NCBI GenBank assembly: GCA_963971535.1
Contig: OZ020591.1
Coordinates: 19,534,290 to 19,598,289, forward strand
Direction: 5' to 3'
Source of the DNA: Notolepis coatsorum
Lineage: Eukaryota > Chordata > Actinopteri > Aulopiformes > Paralepididae
DNA: 64,000 nt
Part shown: positions 17,994-29,620 of the stretch, piece by piece
Layout: every line of letters starts with the position of its first letter
Numbering within the stretch: position 1 is the stretch's first letter
Notes under the pieces: generated by a model
Told to the model about the DNA's origin: nothing
The model's database searches: none
The model's input: only the letters and a program-made list of their open reading frames with translations
Translations under genes and position numbers: made by a program

Positions 17994-18853
17994 GCAATAT
18001 TCTATTCATCTAAAGGTCAAATAGGAAAATAAGATGCATGCCCTGCATAGTTTTGCATTGAATGATTTGAGGTAGATTTGATTATAAATAATGGGTCGAT
18101 GTTTTCTCAGACCTCCACTAACGGGTGCGTAGTTCTAGCCCGGACTACAAATAGTTTAATGATAATATTGAATAATATTTCAAATATATGTATATGTCTC
18201 CCTCTACCTGTCTGTCATTATTATTTTATTGAAATAAAAATGTATTAATTTCATTCAATTAATCTTTGTCATTTTTAAATCAGTTCTAATTAGATTTGAA
18301 TTGGTTGTTTGTAGTTAAACTATGTTTGAATCCGTTATTAAATTATCTTTGTCTTGAGAAAATCATATTCATTGTCTATGTAGTCACAATGAAAATACTG
18401 GGTGCTTGTAGTAGGATGTAGCTTACACCTGGAAAAAATTGTCCAACTTGGTCGCTTTCTTTCTTCACAACATGTGACCATTTCATGTAGTAGTTTTCAG
18501 AGGAAACGGCCTAGGGGAAACCGAGGCACAACATGGAAATGTAACCCCTCTTCCCAGCTCCCAAGAACCACCAGCAACAAGTGATGTGAAGCCCTTTAGA
18601 AGGTTTATTTTGATCAGGGTGGTTAACAACAAAAATATAACAACCTAGGAATAACTACACAAACAAAAGAAACAATTAATTAACCTAAACTACCTATATA
18701 TTTCAGATATCAATTTGTTTTATTTGTGCCTATATAACTAAAGCTATAAGATTTTGACCTGTTGTGATATTCATGTTCTATAAACTACCATTTATTTACA
18801 ATTTATTACAGGAATATGCACAGATTAAAGAAACATTTCAAACATGATTTGGT
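17994..18853. other. Region between the two convergent ISL2EU genes
   Basis: AT-rich 3' region of both genes. On the plus strand tgaaataaaaat at about 18230 could be a polyadenylation signal for the transposase. No further gene seen. Confidence 0.5.
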
Positions 18854-21493
18854 TCACTTTGTGAAGTGCTGTCCCAACACTTCAGGAAGAACACAGTGTC
18901 TGAAGAACTCTTGAACTTTGGGAATGACATTGACCCAGAGTTCCGCATCAGGCAAAATCCTCTCTACAAAGATGTCATTTGTGTTCCACACTACAAAGTC
19001 ACAATAGTCAGCACCCACAATGTGGAGCTGAGCCTGTACTTGGTAGTAGTACGCGTGCTTCCTGTCCAGTTTCACATCGTCCCCATCGAAGATGAGACAG
19101 AAGCCCTGGTCTCCAGCACACAGGCGTAGATTGGCCTCCTCCTGTTTGCTGTGTGGGCACTAAAAGTTCACAATGAAAATAGACACTTCTTCTGCATAGT
19201 ATCTCCTTTTCAAATGTTCAGCTTCAAGATCTGTTAATTTCTCTCATGCACCACGTGATGTTTCTATGTCTTTACAACATGTAGGAACATAAACTGTGCA
19301 TTGAATTACAAAGTACTAGGTTACTCTTCTCACAAATCCCAGTTCCATTAGTCACAATGCCAATACACCTGCTCTACTGTGTTATTGAGGACGTCAAAAC
19401 ATGAATGGTAAATGCATATCCAAATCCATACTGAAGAAATAGCTGGTACCTTTATCTCACAAACCCCAGTTCCATGACAGGCGCATGTGACAATTCCATC
19501 TGGTGAGGCTCCCATGTATGGCCACTTCTGATTCAGCCAAAGTCCACTGTCCATGCAGGAGAAACCCTCATGGTCCACACTTTGCAGTTGTTCATACTGT
19601 CTTCTGGCTGTTGCCTCATTTTTACATCCATACCTGTAATGCATACAAGTAGCAATAGGAAGAGAGAGTTGTACAACCATAATTAGTAACTGATTTACTA
19701 AATGTGATGTAGGTCAGCATTTATAGGGACAATTGTAGTGCACTGGTTTACATCATCCTACTCCAGACCTCAAAGATTAAACATACTTCTAGCCAGCCCT
19801 AACCTATGTGTCATAATAGGTCAATTGCAGATGTCCTTGTCTTGCAATTACTTTCCCCTAATAAATACCTCGTTGCAGCTGTAGAGAGCTTGTGTGCCTC
19901 TGGGTAGCATATGGACTTGACCAAGGACTTTGACGGCTGTGAAATACTTGTGTGTAGAACCTGCTTCAGTTTAGAGGCTGTTACCCTTCCTGCTCTTTGG
20001 CGGAACCAGATTGTTGATGAGCTCTGGTTTCTGGTCTCCTCTACTGCCTGTACCTGTGACTGTGTTAGCTCTTCCAGTCTGAAATCCTGGCATGCTTTCT
20101 TCAACTCTGTTGGAGGTAGCTGCAGTGTCTCTGGTGTCCTATATGCAGTTAGTAGTTTAGGTAGCTTGCTCACAGACTTTGGGACAAATTCTCTGCAATA
20201 TGGTGACCTGGACATCAGTGCAGCACTTTTTGGGGAGTTTAGGTGTAAAGCCTTGAAAAACTGACTATACGTTTCTGATCCTTGCTTCACTCTTGGACAC
20301 TGGACTGTGGAACTCTCAGGTGTTTGTTTCTCTATAAGACAGATATTGCACAGCTTTAAAGTGAAACTTGGAACATATTATTGCACAGGTATTTTGCATT
20401 CAGTACTGTACACCTCTGCTCACCTGTCCCTGCAATGGCATGATCTAGTTTTTGCTTCTTAGATTTTGCAGATGAAAAGTCTATCATCGCAACTGGAGCG
20501 GCAGGAATCTGAAAGCGCGAGAGGCATAGAGAATATAAACGTTTTAAATGTACCCCTACATACAGCTCACACTGAAACAAAAGTAAATTACGTGCATTTG
20601 ATTACCTTTTTGACATGTGATGGCATTAACCACTTGCACTTTTCCATGGTGCAGGACTCAGTCTCTCTCATTTTAACACCCACTTCAATGGCGAACAGAA
20701 CTGCTCCAACATGCGAGCAGGATTCTGACAATCTGTTGGTAGATTTGTAGATCTGGTATGTCATAAATGTCTAGCGATGCAACAGTACAGTAACTGTCTA
20801 CCTGTATGTCATGATGAATTGAAAATGGGGGACCCTGATGTAAACAAGACGAAAGTCTGGCCACCATCAGAGTGACACCTTCATGGCATCTAGTTAGCAT
20901 CATTTTACAACAGCGATATGTAGTTAAACATGCCTTGCATTATTATGATGACTTACCCAGCCATACAATCACAATGTGCTGTGACAACTTCTCCATTTCG
21001 TTTTGCCACGATCCACGTTTTTAGCGGTGTTGCACCAGACCTCTGAGAATGGTTGACCTAGTGGCAAGGTAGAAAATAGTAGCTAGCGTTTAGCGCATAG
21101 CCTGACTGACGCCAGTGGTGTATCCATGTACATTAGAGTTGAAATAGCAATATAAAAGAGTGATTCTCAAGTAGATTTACTCACCCGCGCAAAAACAAGA
21201 CGACAGTCATTCAATGCTGCCTTTGATCCGAGGTCATTTACCCAACCACACACCAAATAGTTATAAGCCTCCAGACTCTTGTATGCCTTCATCTGGCTAG
21301 CCGTGTAGTAGGAGGTCTGGAGGACGAGGTAATTGGTTATATCAATCGCCTCAACGCCAGGCAAATCGGTCAAGACGCGAGAAAAATCGATTTTCCTCAG
21401 CGTGTACGGATCATATCCAATATGTTTTGATATTTTCTGATGATACCTAGTGCGTGTAGGCTCATCCAACGCTTTTGCGTATTGACTTTCCAT
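18854..21493 (-). CDS. SWIM zinc-finger / YqaJ-nuclease protein of ISL2EU (524 aa, seven exons)
   Basis: Minus-strand exons 21493-21185, 21057-20957, 20732-20606, 20508-20424, 20331-19869, 19633-19450 and 19159-18854 have GT/AG borders and join in phase to 1575 nt with one terminal TGA. Start: [17 protein letters not shown] zinc finger CxCx7CxH is built from C132, C134 (HCDCMAG) and C142, H144 (ESCSH), crossing an exon junction. The C-terminal nuclease of the YqaJ/lambda-exonuclease type has NEATA (E368), GASPDG (D407), CEIKCP (E421, K423) and YYYQVQ (Q463, Q465). The protein accompanies the transposase in this family; its role in transposition is not settled, and end processing is a guess. 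All key residues are present, so it is probably functional. Confidence 0.92.
20745..20870 (+). mobile_element. L2 LINE 3' end inside an ISL2EU intron
   Basis: Matches other L2 tails (gatctggtatgtcataaat, gaattgaaaatgggggaccc, tgatgtaaacaagacgaaag). It lies in the intron 20733-20956 of the nuclease gene and leaves its splice sites intact. The terminal ATCA repeat is missing. Confidence 0.8.
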
Positions 21494-21586
21494 TGTTTTG
21501 AATCACTGTTCTTGACTTCCTGCCCCCCAGGTGAGTTTCGCGCGTCATCAAAATCACGTGACTGCAAACAAGCTATATACAGTGTA

Positions 21587-22206
21587 CAGAGAGAGAGACA
21601 CATTGGAAATAAATTGAAATGCTATTTGGCCCTAAACAGAGAGTACACAGTGGCAGAATACCTGAGCACTGTGACTGAAGATCCTTGACTAGGTACAGAC
21701 TCAGCGAGCACAGCCTAGCCATCGAGAAAGGCCGCCATAGGCAGACTGTGTGTGTTAGAAAGAGAGAGAGAGAGAGAGAGAGCATGTGTGTTAGAGAGAG
21801 AGCATGTATGAGAGAGATAAGCAAAGATGACCCCCTAAAGGATATTCAACTTTTAATGAAAGAACAAAACAGAAGGAAAAGATAACTTCACAAAGGCAAC
21901 ATGAATATACATAGATCCAAAAGGACAAAGATCAACACTTAAATCCAAAGAGAAGAGGGTCTATACCAGAGAAAACAAAGCAGCAAGGAGCCAATGGCCG
22001 ACAGCTAAAGGCTAGCCAGGTAGGCTACTGACACCAGGCCACACACAGCTTTGGCCAAGTTTTCAAGTTTCTTTAATAGTTGTCATACAGAAGTACAGAA
22101 TACTTTCATACAAAATGCTTCTTACTGTTACGCTCCAGAGACTGTGCTAGACAAGATAGTATCAAATAACATAGTATAGCATGTAATTTAGAAGTAGAAA
22201 ATGAGG
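21587..22206. other. Middle remnant of the composite hAT element
   Basis: About 21615-21745 on the plus strand reads CYLALNREYTVAEYLSTV then YRLSEHSLAIEKGRHRQT in another frame, resembling the C-terminal region of a fish LINE reverse transcriptase. A GA microsatellite lies at 21756-21805. The left copy of the LINE-1 target duplication is at 22191-22206. Confidence 0.5.
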
Positions 22207-22322
22207 ACTTCCGGTTTGACAGCGGAAGAACATGGCTGCTTAACTCGCGAGCTCCCCGACAGCAAAATGATTTAGCCCCGGGAAACATTTATTAACAACA
22301 CCAGGGTATATATTTAATAGGG

Positions 22323-23095
22323 ATGACAGAAGGGGCTATCACGAGACGTAGGGCGACCACGATTACAACTGAAAAGGACGACGGAATGGCAGAGAATGAC
22401 GAAGTAACGGGAGGAAAAGATGGCGACGATGACTGTGAACAAGAAGCCACGCTGTTGAACATATACAACGAGCTCAAAGACTTCAGAAAAGACAATGAGC
22501 GTCAGTTTCGGGAGATAAGGAATGACATGAACAAAATGAACGACAGGCTCGGTGAAACGGAGGGGAGAATCGGAGAAAATGAAAATGTGCTTGATGCGGC
22601 GACGGTTTTAATAAAAAAACTGATACAGAGGCAGGCCGACATGGAGGCCAAACTGCTCGACCAAGAGGGCAGAACGAGGAGAGAGAACCTGCGGGTGTAT
22701 GGTATCCCGGAGGAGAAAGAGGGAAAAGACATGCATGGATTTCTAGACGGCTTGTTTAAGGACGCACTCGGACTGCCTCATGACATGGACCTTCGTATCG
22801 AACGAGCACACCGGGCACTGGCCCCAAGGCCTAACAACCCACAGCTGAAGCCACGGTCAATCGTGGTTAAGTTTGGGAGTTACAAAATGAAGGAAGAGAT
22901 AATACGCCGAACATGGCAGAAGAAGAACGTGACGTCTCATGTGGCAACGATCGCTTCTATGTCGACCATGACTTCCCCACTGAAATACTGAAGAAGCGAG
23001 GAGAATATGCCGAGGCCAAGAGAATAATGAAGGAGAAGAATCTCAAGTTCCAGACACCGTATCCAGCGAAGATGAGGGTATTCTATTTTTTTTGA
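22323..23095 (+). pseudogene. LINE-1 ORF1 (RNA-binding protein), frameshifted
   Basis: The first frame (22323-22991) encodes an acidic N-terminus, a coiled coil (about residues 40-110, heptads such as LNIYNELKDFRKDNERQF) and an RRM-like part with RRENLRVYGIPEE and RIERAHRAL. It then runs out of frame near 22925; the expected continuation (DRFYVDHDFPTEILKKRGEY, AKRIMKEKNL) follows in another frame to 23095, where it stops within a T-rich tract, cutting the C-terminal domain short. ORF1p normally forms trimers on the LINE RNA. One indel and a truncated end are the visible defects. Confidence 0.85.
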
Positions 23096-23684
23096 AAAAA
23101 AAAAAGAAATATAAAAAAAAAAATATGTGTAATGAGAATAGAGGGCAATAGATAGGAGAATATGATAAAACTGTGGGAGGGGAAATATCCCGGATGGATA
23201 CAGGAAAAGTATAACGAAATGAACCACAGGCCATTATGGCTATGTCATAGAAGTTACAATATACCAATATATATCTGAGAGATATACAAATGTTAATTGT
23301 TGGAAATGTTACCGTTTTGTCAAGTTCAGTTGAATTGATCGCACTGTATATAGATTACAGTGTGAGCCATACGTTACATCAGGGTATACAAGATAGTAGG
23401 GGCACAGTTTTGGGCAACCTGCCTTGTGCCATATGCACTCCTCTGTTAGTCGAGGGGGACCAAGGTGCATGGGTGAGTATCGATCTCACACTCGGTACGA
23501 CTGTTCTATCTGGGGTCATATCGAACGTAGCTTGGGTAAATGTGGGGGGGGGGAAATGTATTTATGTTTTTTTTATATGTTCTTTTTTATTTCATTGTAT
23601 GCTATACTATTGTATATATATCTTCACAGTCTCAGGCACTAGAATACGTCCTGGATTGCACAGGGGAGATGCATTACGAGGAAT
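23096..23684 (+). other. LINE-1 inter-ORF spacer
   Basis: Begins A-rich (23092-23125) and contains T-rich stretches; no frame with recognised motifs. Unusually long if ORF1 once ended further downstream. Confidence 0.6.
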
Positions 23685-26600
23685 ATGGGGCTGATTAAAA
23701 TAATATCGTGGAATATAGACGGATGTCATCATCCCATTAAGAGAAAAAAGATATTGACGTTCTTGAAACAAAAAAAGACAGATATTGCACTAATTCAGGA
23801 ATCACACCTGGATGAGGAGGAGTCGGCCAAGCTTAAAAGGGATTGGGTGGGACAAATATACTATAGTACGTTCTCTTCTAGGAAGAGGGGGGTGGCAATA
23901 TTGGTGAGAAAAAACTTAGACCTAAAGGTGCACAATAGTTTCTCACATGATGAGGGAAGATGGGTTATACTGGATGCTGATTTAGAGGGACAGAGGACTA
24001 CTTTAGCTAATATATATGCGCCCAACGGGTCATCCTCAGACTTTTTCCATGAGGTATGTGAGGTGATCAGGAAAATAGGGAATAGCAACGTAATCATAGG
24101 GGGGGACTTCAACTTGGTTGGAAACACCTTAATGGACAGATCGTATCAACCCAGGACCGCTGACAACACAGGGAGACTGGCGGTTGGTGTTCTGATAGAG
24201 GAATTGGGTCTAGTGGATATTTGGAGGGTTATGAACCCACAAGAAAGAGACTACACGTTTTACTCTCACCCGCATTCCTCATACTCTAGAATAGATTATT
24301 TCCTGATCTCTAGCGCACTGGTAGAACAGGTGGCAAGTACTGGGATAGGGAACATTGTAATATCTGACCATGCTCCGGTTGATTTAGTGATCACATCCAT
24401 GGAAGAAGGGCAACGATCTCGGAGATGGCGATTCAATAACCTGATGTTAAATGATGAAGGATCGTGTGCGTACATTAGAACTATATTTAAGGAATTTTGG
24501 GAACTTAATGAAGGGTCAATAGATGATAGTGGCATAATGTGGGACACATGTAAAGCTTACATGAGAGGACGACTCATACAATACGGTGCGATACTAAAAA
24601 GGGCAGAGAAACAAAAAATGACAGCGTTAGATGAGGAAATTAAAATACTCTCGAAACAGCACAGTCAGAGACCAGACCCAGAAACGTGGAGAAACCTAAG
24701 CAAATCCAAATACGAATTGAACAACATATATCAAAAGAAGGCTGAATATGCGTTATTTAGGACCAACCAAAGATACTATGAACAAGGGGAGAGAGCGGGT
24801 AAAATACTAGCGAATCGGGTTAAACAAATGCATAATCAAAATATTATATCCTCGATTCGTAATAAAGATGACAAGATCATTACAGACAAAAAGGAAATTA
24901 ATAATGTTTTCAGGTGCTTCTACCAGGACTTGTATACCCCACAGAAGGCGGTGGATCAGCTAAAAATGGACGCGTTCTTCGACAGAATCAAATTACCGTC
25001 ATTATCGAAACAACAGGTCAAATCAATGGAGGGGGGGGTCTCGATAGAAGAAATACACGCGGCAATCAACAGCCTTAAATTGGGTAAAGCACCAGGAGAC
25101 GACGGGTTTACTCCCGATTTCTACAAACAATTCAGTGATATAATCGCTCCGAGACTATTAAAAGTATATGAGGATTCATTGTTAAAGGGGGGCTTGCCCA
25201 CTAGCTTGAGATCTGCCACTATTACATTACTACAGAAAAAGGGCAAAGACCCTCAATGCTGTGGAAGCTATAGACCTATATCCCTGAGCAATTTGGAAGA
25301 AAAAGTATTGGCAAAGATACTTGCGAATAGAATAGAAGATGTATTACCAACTCTGGTGCATTCAGATCAAGTGGGCTTTGTGAAGGGGAGAAACTCAGCT
25401 GATAATATCCGCAGACTCCTACACATAATGTGGAAGGTCAGGAATGATGTAGAACCTACAGTGGCCTTCTCATTGGATGCCGAAAAGGCCTTTGATAAGG
25501 TGGAATTTGCATTCTTATTTCACACACTAGAGCGCTTCGGGTTCGGACCATCGTTTACCGGGTGGGTAAAACTGTTATACACAAATCCGATGGCATCAGT
25601 ATTGACCAACGGGATCGTATCCTCGCCCTTTAACCTAGGGCGGGGGACGAGACAAGGTTCTCCGCTTTCTCCCCAAATGTTTGCGCTCTTCCTCGAACCA
25701 CTTGCTATCGCACTAAGGACTAATCAGGACATCAAAGGGATAATAGCGGGACAGGTAGAACATAAATTATTTTTGTATGCGGACGATATCTTATTGGTAT
25801 CCAGCAATCCCCGAACAGCAGCTGGGGTCATTGGAACTATTATCGAGTCCTTCTCCGAAATATCTGGGTACACAATCAACTGGAGCAAGTCAGAAGCAAT
25901 GCCTCTCTCTAAATGTTGTCCCCCTGATATCAGAAGGGGGTGGCAATACAGATGGATGCCGTCAGGATTGATATACCTAGGAATAAAGCTGATCCCAGGT
26001 CTGAAAGAGTTGATGCAAACCAATATTGCCCCTATAATCGAACACATTAGTGCTCTGACCCAGAATTGGGCCAAAATGAATATGTCCCTCCTGGGAAAGA
26101 TAAACCTAGTAAAAATGATATTGGCTCCCAAATTAAATTATATCCTATATATGTTGCCGCTGACTCTCCCGACCCAATTACTCAAACAGTATGACAAAGT
26201 CATTAATGTTTATCTGTGGGGGGGCAAAAGGCCGCTATTTGGACGGGCCAAAATGTATGCAGCAAAGGAAAATGGCGGCTTATCCCTGCCTAAACTAGAC
26301 TGGTATCACTATGCATTCTCGCTCTCCCAGCTCTCCAAACTGAATCACTCGTCTGAGGAGGCACCTGCTTGGGTCAAGATGGAGGAGGAAATGATATATC
26401 CCTCATCTCTGGAATCCTTCCTGACACAATCAGACAGACCTATACCTTTTAAAAACCCTTTAATGGCATTTATCAGGGAAACTTGGAATCAATCGCACAA
26501 AATGACTGGTGATAGCCCATATTTAACTACGAGAGCCTCTATATGGTATAATAAGAAACTAAAGATTGGTAAGAAATCAGTCATATGGGACGATTGGATT

Positions 26601-27455
26601 AAAAGGGGGATACATGTACTAGGGGATATAGCCGGGGAGGATGGGGTCTTGCCTTTTGAGGATATTAAAGAGGATTTTGATATAGATAATAAAAACTTTT
26701 ATAAATTCCTACAGATTAGACATTGTATATCATCATCAATAGGAGGACCAAAGTGTGGCCCGATTACTGCAATTCAAGAAATATTCTATAAAGGATGGCG
26801 TAGGAAAGGCGGTGCGTCAAGATTTTATGATGTTATAAGAGAATACAATGCACCCAAATTGGCGGGTCTGAGATTGAGCTGGGAGAACGATGTACGTGAG
26901 GATATTACTGAGGAAATGTGGGAGAAACTGGTGTCCAAATGGAGTAAATTCTCTAGGGAGGCGCAATCACAACTTATTTTTTACAAAGTGTTGAACAGAA
27001 GCTATTGGACGCCTAGTAAACTGGCCAGACTGAAACTAAGGGACAGTGACATCTGCTGGAGATGTGAGAAGGAGACAGGCACTTTACTGCACATGTTGTA
27101 CGAATGTGAGAAGGTCCGGAAAATGTGGGATCAAATTGTGATATTCCTAAGTAAGGTCTTGAATGTGAAGATAAATAACGCCCCAATGGCATGTGTTTTG
27201 GGTATAGTACCGAAAGGGATTAAACTGCCTAAATACCGGGGAATGTGGTATAGAATGGCCATGATATCAGGATGTAGAATTGCATTACGACATTGGAAAT
27301 CACCTGTTGATATTACTTTTAAAGAATGGATGGAACTAATGTTCCGGACAGCATCATATGAAAGGGTGACGTATAGAGTCGCAGGGAGAGAGGATATTTT
27401 CGCTGAGGTATGGGACAGTTTTCTACACCTGACTGAACGGTCTGGGGACAAATGA
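23685..27455 (+). CDS. LINE-1 ORF2: endonuclease and reverse transcriptase (1256 aa)
   Basis: A single uninterrupted frame. Residues 1-235 form an APE-type endonuclease: SWNIDG (N10), LIQESHL (catalytic E), NIYAPN, GGDFNLV (about 139) and SDHAP (about 227). The reverse transcriptase follows, with KAPGDDGF, YRPISL, LDAEKAFDKV (D about 598), GTRQGSPLSP and YADD at 698-701. A C-terminal cysteine motif CWRCx7LLHMLYEC begins at 1124. Length and order fit complete fish L1 ORF2 proteins. It nicks target DNA and copies LINE RNA in place. It could also mobilise other RNAs in trans. No stop, frameshift or missing catalytic residue was found. Confidence 0.96.
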   Translation: MGLIKIISWNIDGCHHPIKRKKILTFLKQKKTDIALIQESHLDEEESAKLKRDWVGQIYYSTFSSRKRGVAILVRKNLDLKVHNSFSHDEGRWVILDADLEGQRTTLANIYAPNGSSSDFFHEVCEVIRKIGNSNVIIGGDFNLVGNTLMDRSYQPRTADNTGRLAVGVLIEELGLVDIWRVMNPQERDYTFYSHPHSSYSRIDYFLISSALVEQVASTGIGNIVISDHAPVDLVITSMEEGQRSRRWRFNNLMLNDEGSCAYIRTIFKEFWELNEGSIDDSGIMWDTCKAYMRGRLIQYGAILKRAEKQKMTALDEEIKILSKQHSQRPDPETWRNLSKSKYELNNIYQKKAEYALFRTNQRYYEQGERAGKILANRVKQMHNQNIISSIRNKDDKIITDKKEINNVFRCFYQDLYTPQKAVDQLKMDAFFDRIKLPSLSKQQVKSMEGGVSIEEIHAAINSLKLGKAPGDDGFTPDFYKQFSDIIAPRLLKVYEDSLLKGGLPTSLRSATITLLQKKGKDPQCCGSYRPISLSNLEEKVLAKILANRIEDVLPTLVHSDQVGFVKGRNSADNIRRLLHIMWKVRNDVEPTVAFSLDAEKAFDKVEFAFLFHTLERFGFGPSFTGWVKLLYTNPMASVLTNGIVSSPFNLGRGTRQGSPLSPQMFALFLEPLAIALRTNQDIKGIIAGQVEHKLFLYADDILLVSSNPRTAAGVIGTIIESFSEISGYTINWSKSEAMPLSKCCPPDIRRGWQYRWMPSGLIYLGIKLIPGLKELMQTNIAPIIEHISALTQNWAKMNMSLLGKINLVKMILAPKLNYILYMLPLTLPTQLLKQYDKVINVYLWGGKRPLFGRAKMYAAKENGGLSLPKLDWYHYAFSLSQLSKLNHSSEEAPAWVKMEEEMIYPSSLESFLTQSDRPIPFKNPLMAFIRETWNQSHKMTGDSPYLTTRASIWYNKKLKIGKKSVIWDDWIKRGIHVLGDIAGEDGVLPFEDIKEDFDIDNKNFYKFLQIRHCISSSIGGPKCGPITAIQEIFYKGWRRKGGASRFYDVIREYNAPKLAGLRLSWENDVREDITEEMWEKLVSKWSKFSREAQSQLIFYKVLNRSYWTPSKLARLKLRDSDICWRCEKETGTLLHMLYECEKVRKMWDQIVIFLSKVLNVKINNAPMACVLGIVPKGIKLPKYRGMWYRMAMISGCRIALRHWKSPVDITFKEWMELMFRTASYERVTYRVAGREDIFAEVWDSFLHLTERSGDK

Positions 27456-28388
27456 TTAAGATGGGATTACAATATTATCAAGGATGAATATGAAAAAGGG
27501 GATTTGATCTGATGGTACTTGTGCTTTATAAATGTATTGTGTATATATGTACATATATTTTATGTCCGGATGGTGTGTCTATGGAACGGTCACTGTCTCT
27601 ATCACACTCACATGTGCGCAGGTATAGCCGCATACAAGTATCTAGGATACACATATTCATATGTGTACATAATAGGTTTACACACACTCATATACACAAG
27701 GATAAGGTATACACGTCAGGGGCACACATACATGCACATACTCATTTATAGGAAATAGGCATACACATACCTACATATACACATAGTTGAAATATAAGCT
27801 TTCACTGACACATAAGGGGGATACACATGTATATAGGAGACACACACATACGTAGCTGAGACGCACATATATATACACGTCTGAGATATACACTCACATA
27901 GGGGGCAGAGGCACACATGGATACGAAACACACACAAGAGATAGGAGTACAGTCACATACCAGGAAGATGCACACACACACATATGAGGCATGTACACAT
28001 GCTTACGTGATACACGTACCCACATACATGTGTCGGAGACATGCGTGCATGCATGTTATCATGCACAACTGCATATGTCTGGGGCGCTTTCTCTCACATG
28101 CAATATGGAGAAGGGTGGCATCCCGATAGAGGATGCAGCACATGCCTGCTCGAAGGTAGTTCGGTCTACATGCAAGGTATATATATCAGGAATGTATACG
28201 CATAATGTATAGTATAGTATGTTTCTTTTTTCGTAAGTCTTTTTTTATTTTCCATGTCAGTTATTAATGTATTTGTATGAGTCCTTTACATGTTTTGTAT
28301 GTTCTTACAAAAAAAGAAAAAGGCAAATCCTGGAAATTGAATATGATGATGTGGAAAGAGATGTTTGGAATGTTGGAGAGATTTGTGC
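27456..28388 (+). other. LINE-1 3' UTR
   Basis: Rich in cacata/tacaca motifs between 27590 and 28060, then T-rich, ending with the poly-A at 28389. Small frames here are not supported. Confidence 0.8.
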
Positions 28389-28660
28389 AAAAAAAAAAAA
28401 AAAAAAAAAAAAAAAGAAGTAGAAAATGAGGTCACAGTGTTCAGTATAGACATATGTACAATGTTCGGCCCAACGGCCCAACGCTACCCAAGCTACACAA
28501 ACGACCAAGACAATGAATTCACACACAGCACATGTCGTATCTCCAAATGTTGTGAAGTAACATATGTTTTGCCTGGAAAAAAACATCGTTATTAACAAAA
28601 CATTCGGGAGGGGAAGGAAGGAAGAGTGGGGTAATGTCATGATTTTCATTAATCTTACCT

Positions 28661-29313
28661 GCACCAAGGAACGCAGGGCGAAAGGCCGCAACACAGGTCT
28701 CCACGTTGACGAAAGGCCTCTCTCTGGCGGGACAAAAATAACCCCCTGCTATTCTCACGGCTAATGTCAATGGTCGTAGCACAAGCTAACAGCTAACTCA
28801 AGGCTAACTGATAGCATCAAACGAACGTTCCCAGCCGAGCGCAGCCGGCAGCTAACGTTGTAGCTAAACAGCTAACTGGCTAACAGTTAGCTCAACCAGG
28901 CTATCGCTAACCATTAGCTAACGCAGAAGCAAGCTATGCGGCTACATACAGGTGCTGACACCAGGCCACACACCGTTAGCTACTAGTAGTACTACAACAG
29001 CTAGTCGGCCAGTTTAGCTCCAGAGAGAGAGAGAGAGAGAGATGTCCACGGCGGGAATAGAATAGAGTTAATAGAATAGGTTAAAAACTCACCAAACGTC
29101 CAAGAGGATGGAGACAACCACGTGGAGTTGACGAAGTTCATCTGCCAAACGACCATCCTCTTCATCTTGGCTGTATGCGCTGTCTCTAGGTTAGCTAACG
29201 CTAGTTAGCCTTTAGCTAAGCTAGCTACTAGCCGACATCATCATGGCTATACCATGACAAGGCTCCGGCCATTTGTCCCGCCAGCAAGAGGCCTTTCGTC
29301 AACGTTCCTTGGT
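28661..29313. repeat. Inverted repeat in the hAT right segment
   Basis: 28701-28735 (acgttgacgaaaggcctc...gcgggacaaa) is the inverse of 29271-29306, and caccaaggaacg at 28661 pairs with cgttccttggtg at 29301-29313. The space between is rich in gctaac/gttagc. It is a probable foldback piece of, or insertion in, the composite hAT element. Confidence 0.7.
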
Positions 29314-29620
29314 GACCGACCGACTGATAATGACCGACCTCTTTCTTCGTCTTGGCTGGCATAACTAAGCATAATAGTCAAAAGCTGCACGCGCGAAATA
29401 GTCAAACGCAGCTGACTCACGCCGGCGTACTACACATGATGTAAGTAACCACTCCCTTCGTTGAAACCAATAGTATGTCTGCTGCAGAGCCCCAGAGGCT
29501 GAGCTCCAATAGTGAGTATGTCTGCAGACCCAGGAACAAGTCAGACACATTCTACAAACGTGTCTAATGTGAAATATATAAGCATATAAGCAAAACTAGA
29601 TTTTAGGTCTGTGATGAAAA

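Larger units (their letters stand above)
15429..21586 (+). mobile_element. ISL2EU (IS4EU)-type DNA transposon, apparently intact
   Basis: Two convergent, spliced genes: a THAP-DDE transposase (15547-17993, +) and a SWIM/YqaJ-nuclease protein (18854-21493, -). This pair is the known signature of ISL2EU elements of the PIF/Harbinger-like group. The ends form imperfect inverted repeats of about 25 bp (tacagtcaataggttgtttgcag on the left in two pieces; on the right, inverted, tacactgtatatagc then ttgtttgcag), both starting TA. The exact ends and the 2-bp target duplication are inferred. Confidence 0.85.
22207..28415 (+). mobile_element. Full-length LINE-1 (Tx1-like) retrotransposon
   Basis: A perfect 16-bp target-site duplication gaagtagaaaatgagg flanks it (22191-22206 and 28416-28431), and it ends in 27 A residues (28389-28415). 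It has a short 5' UTR, ORF1, a 590-base spacer, an intact 1256-codon ORF2 and a 930-base 3' UTR. The perfect duplication and open ORF2 suggest recent insertion; ORF1 is broken, so this copy may not move by itself. Confidence 0.95.

Noticed and set aside
28365..28764. Frames on both strands around the LINE-1 poly-A
   Set aside because: They cross the poly-A tail and target duplication; no motif supports coding.
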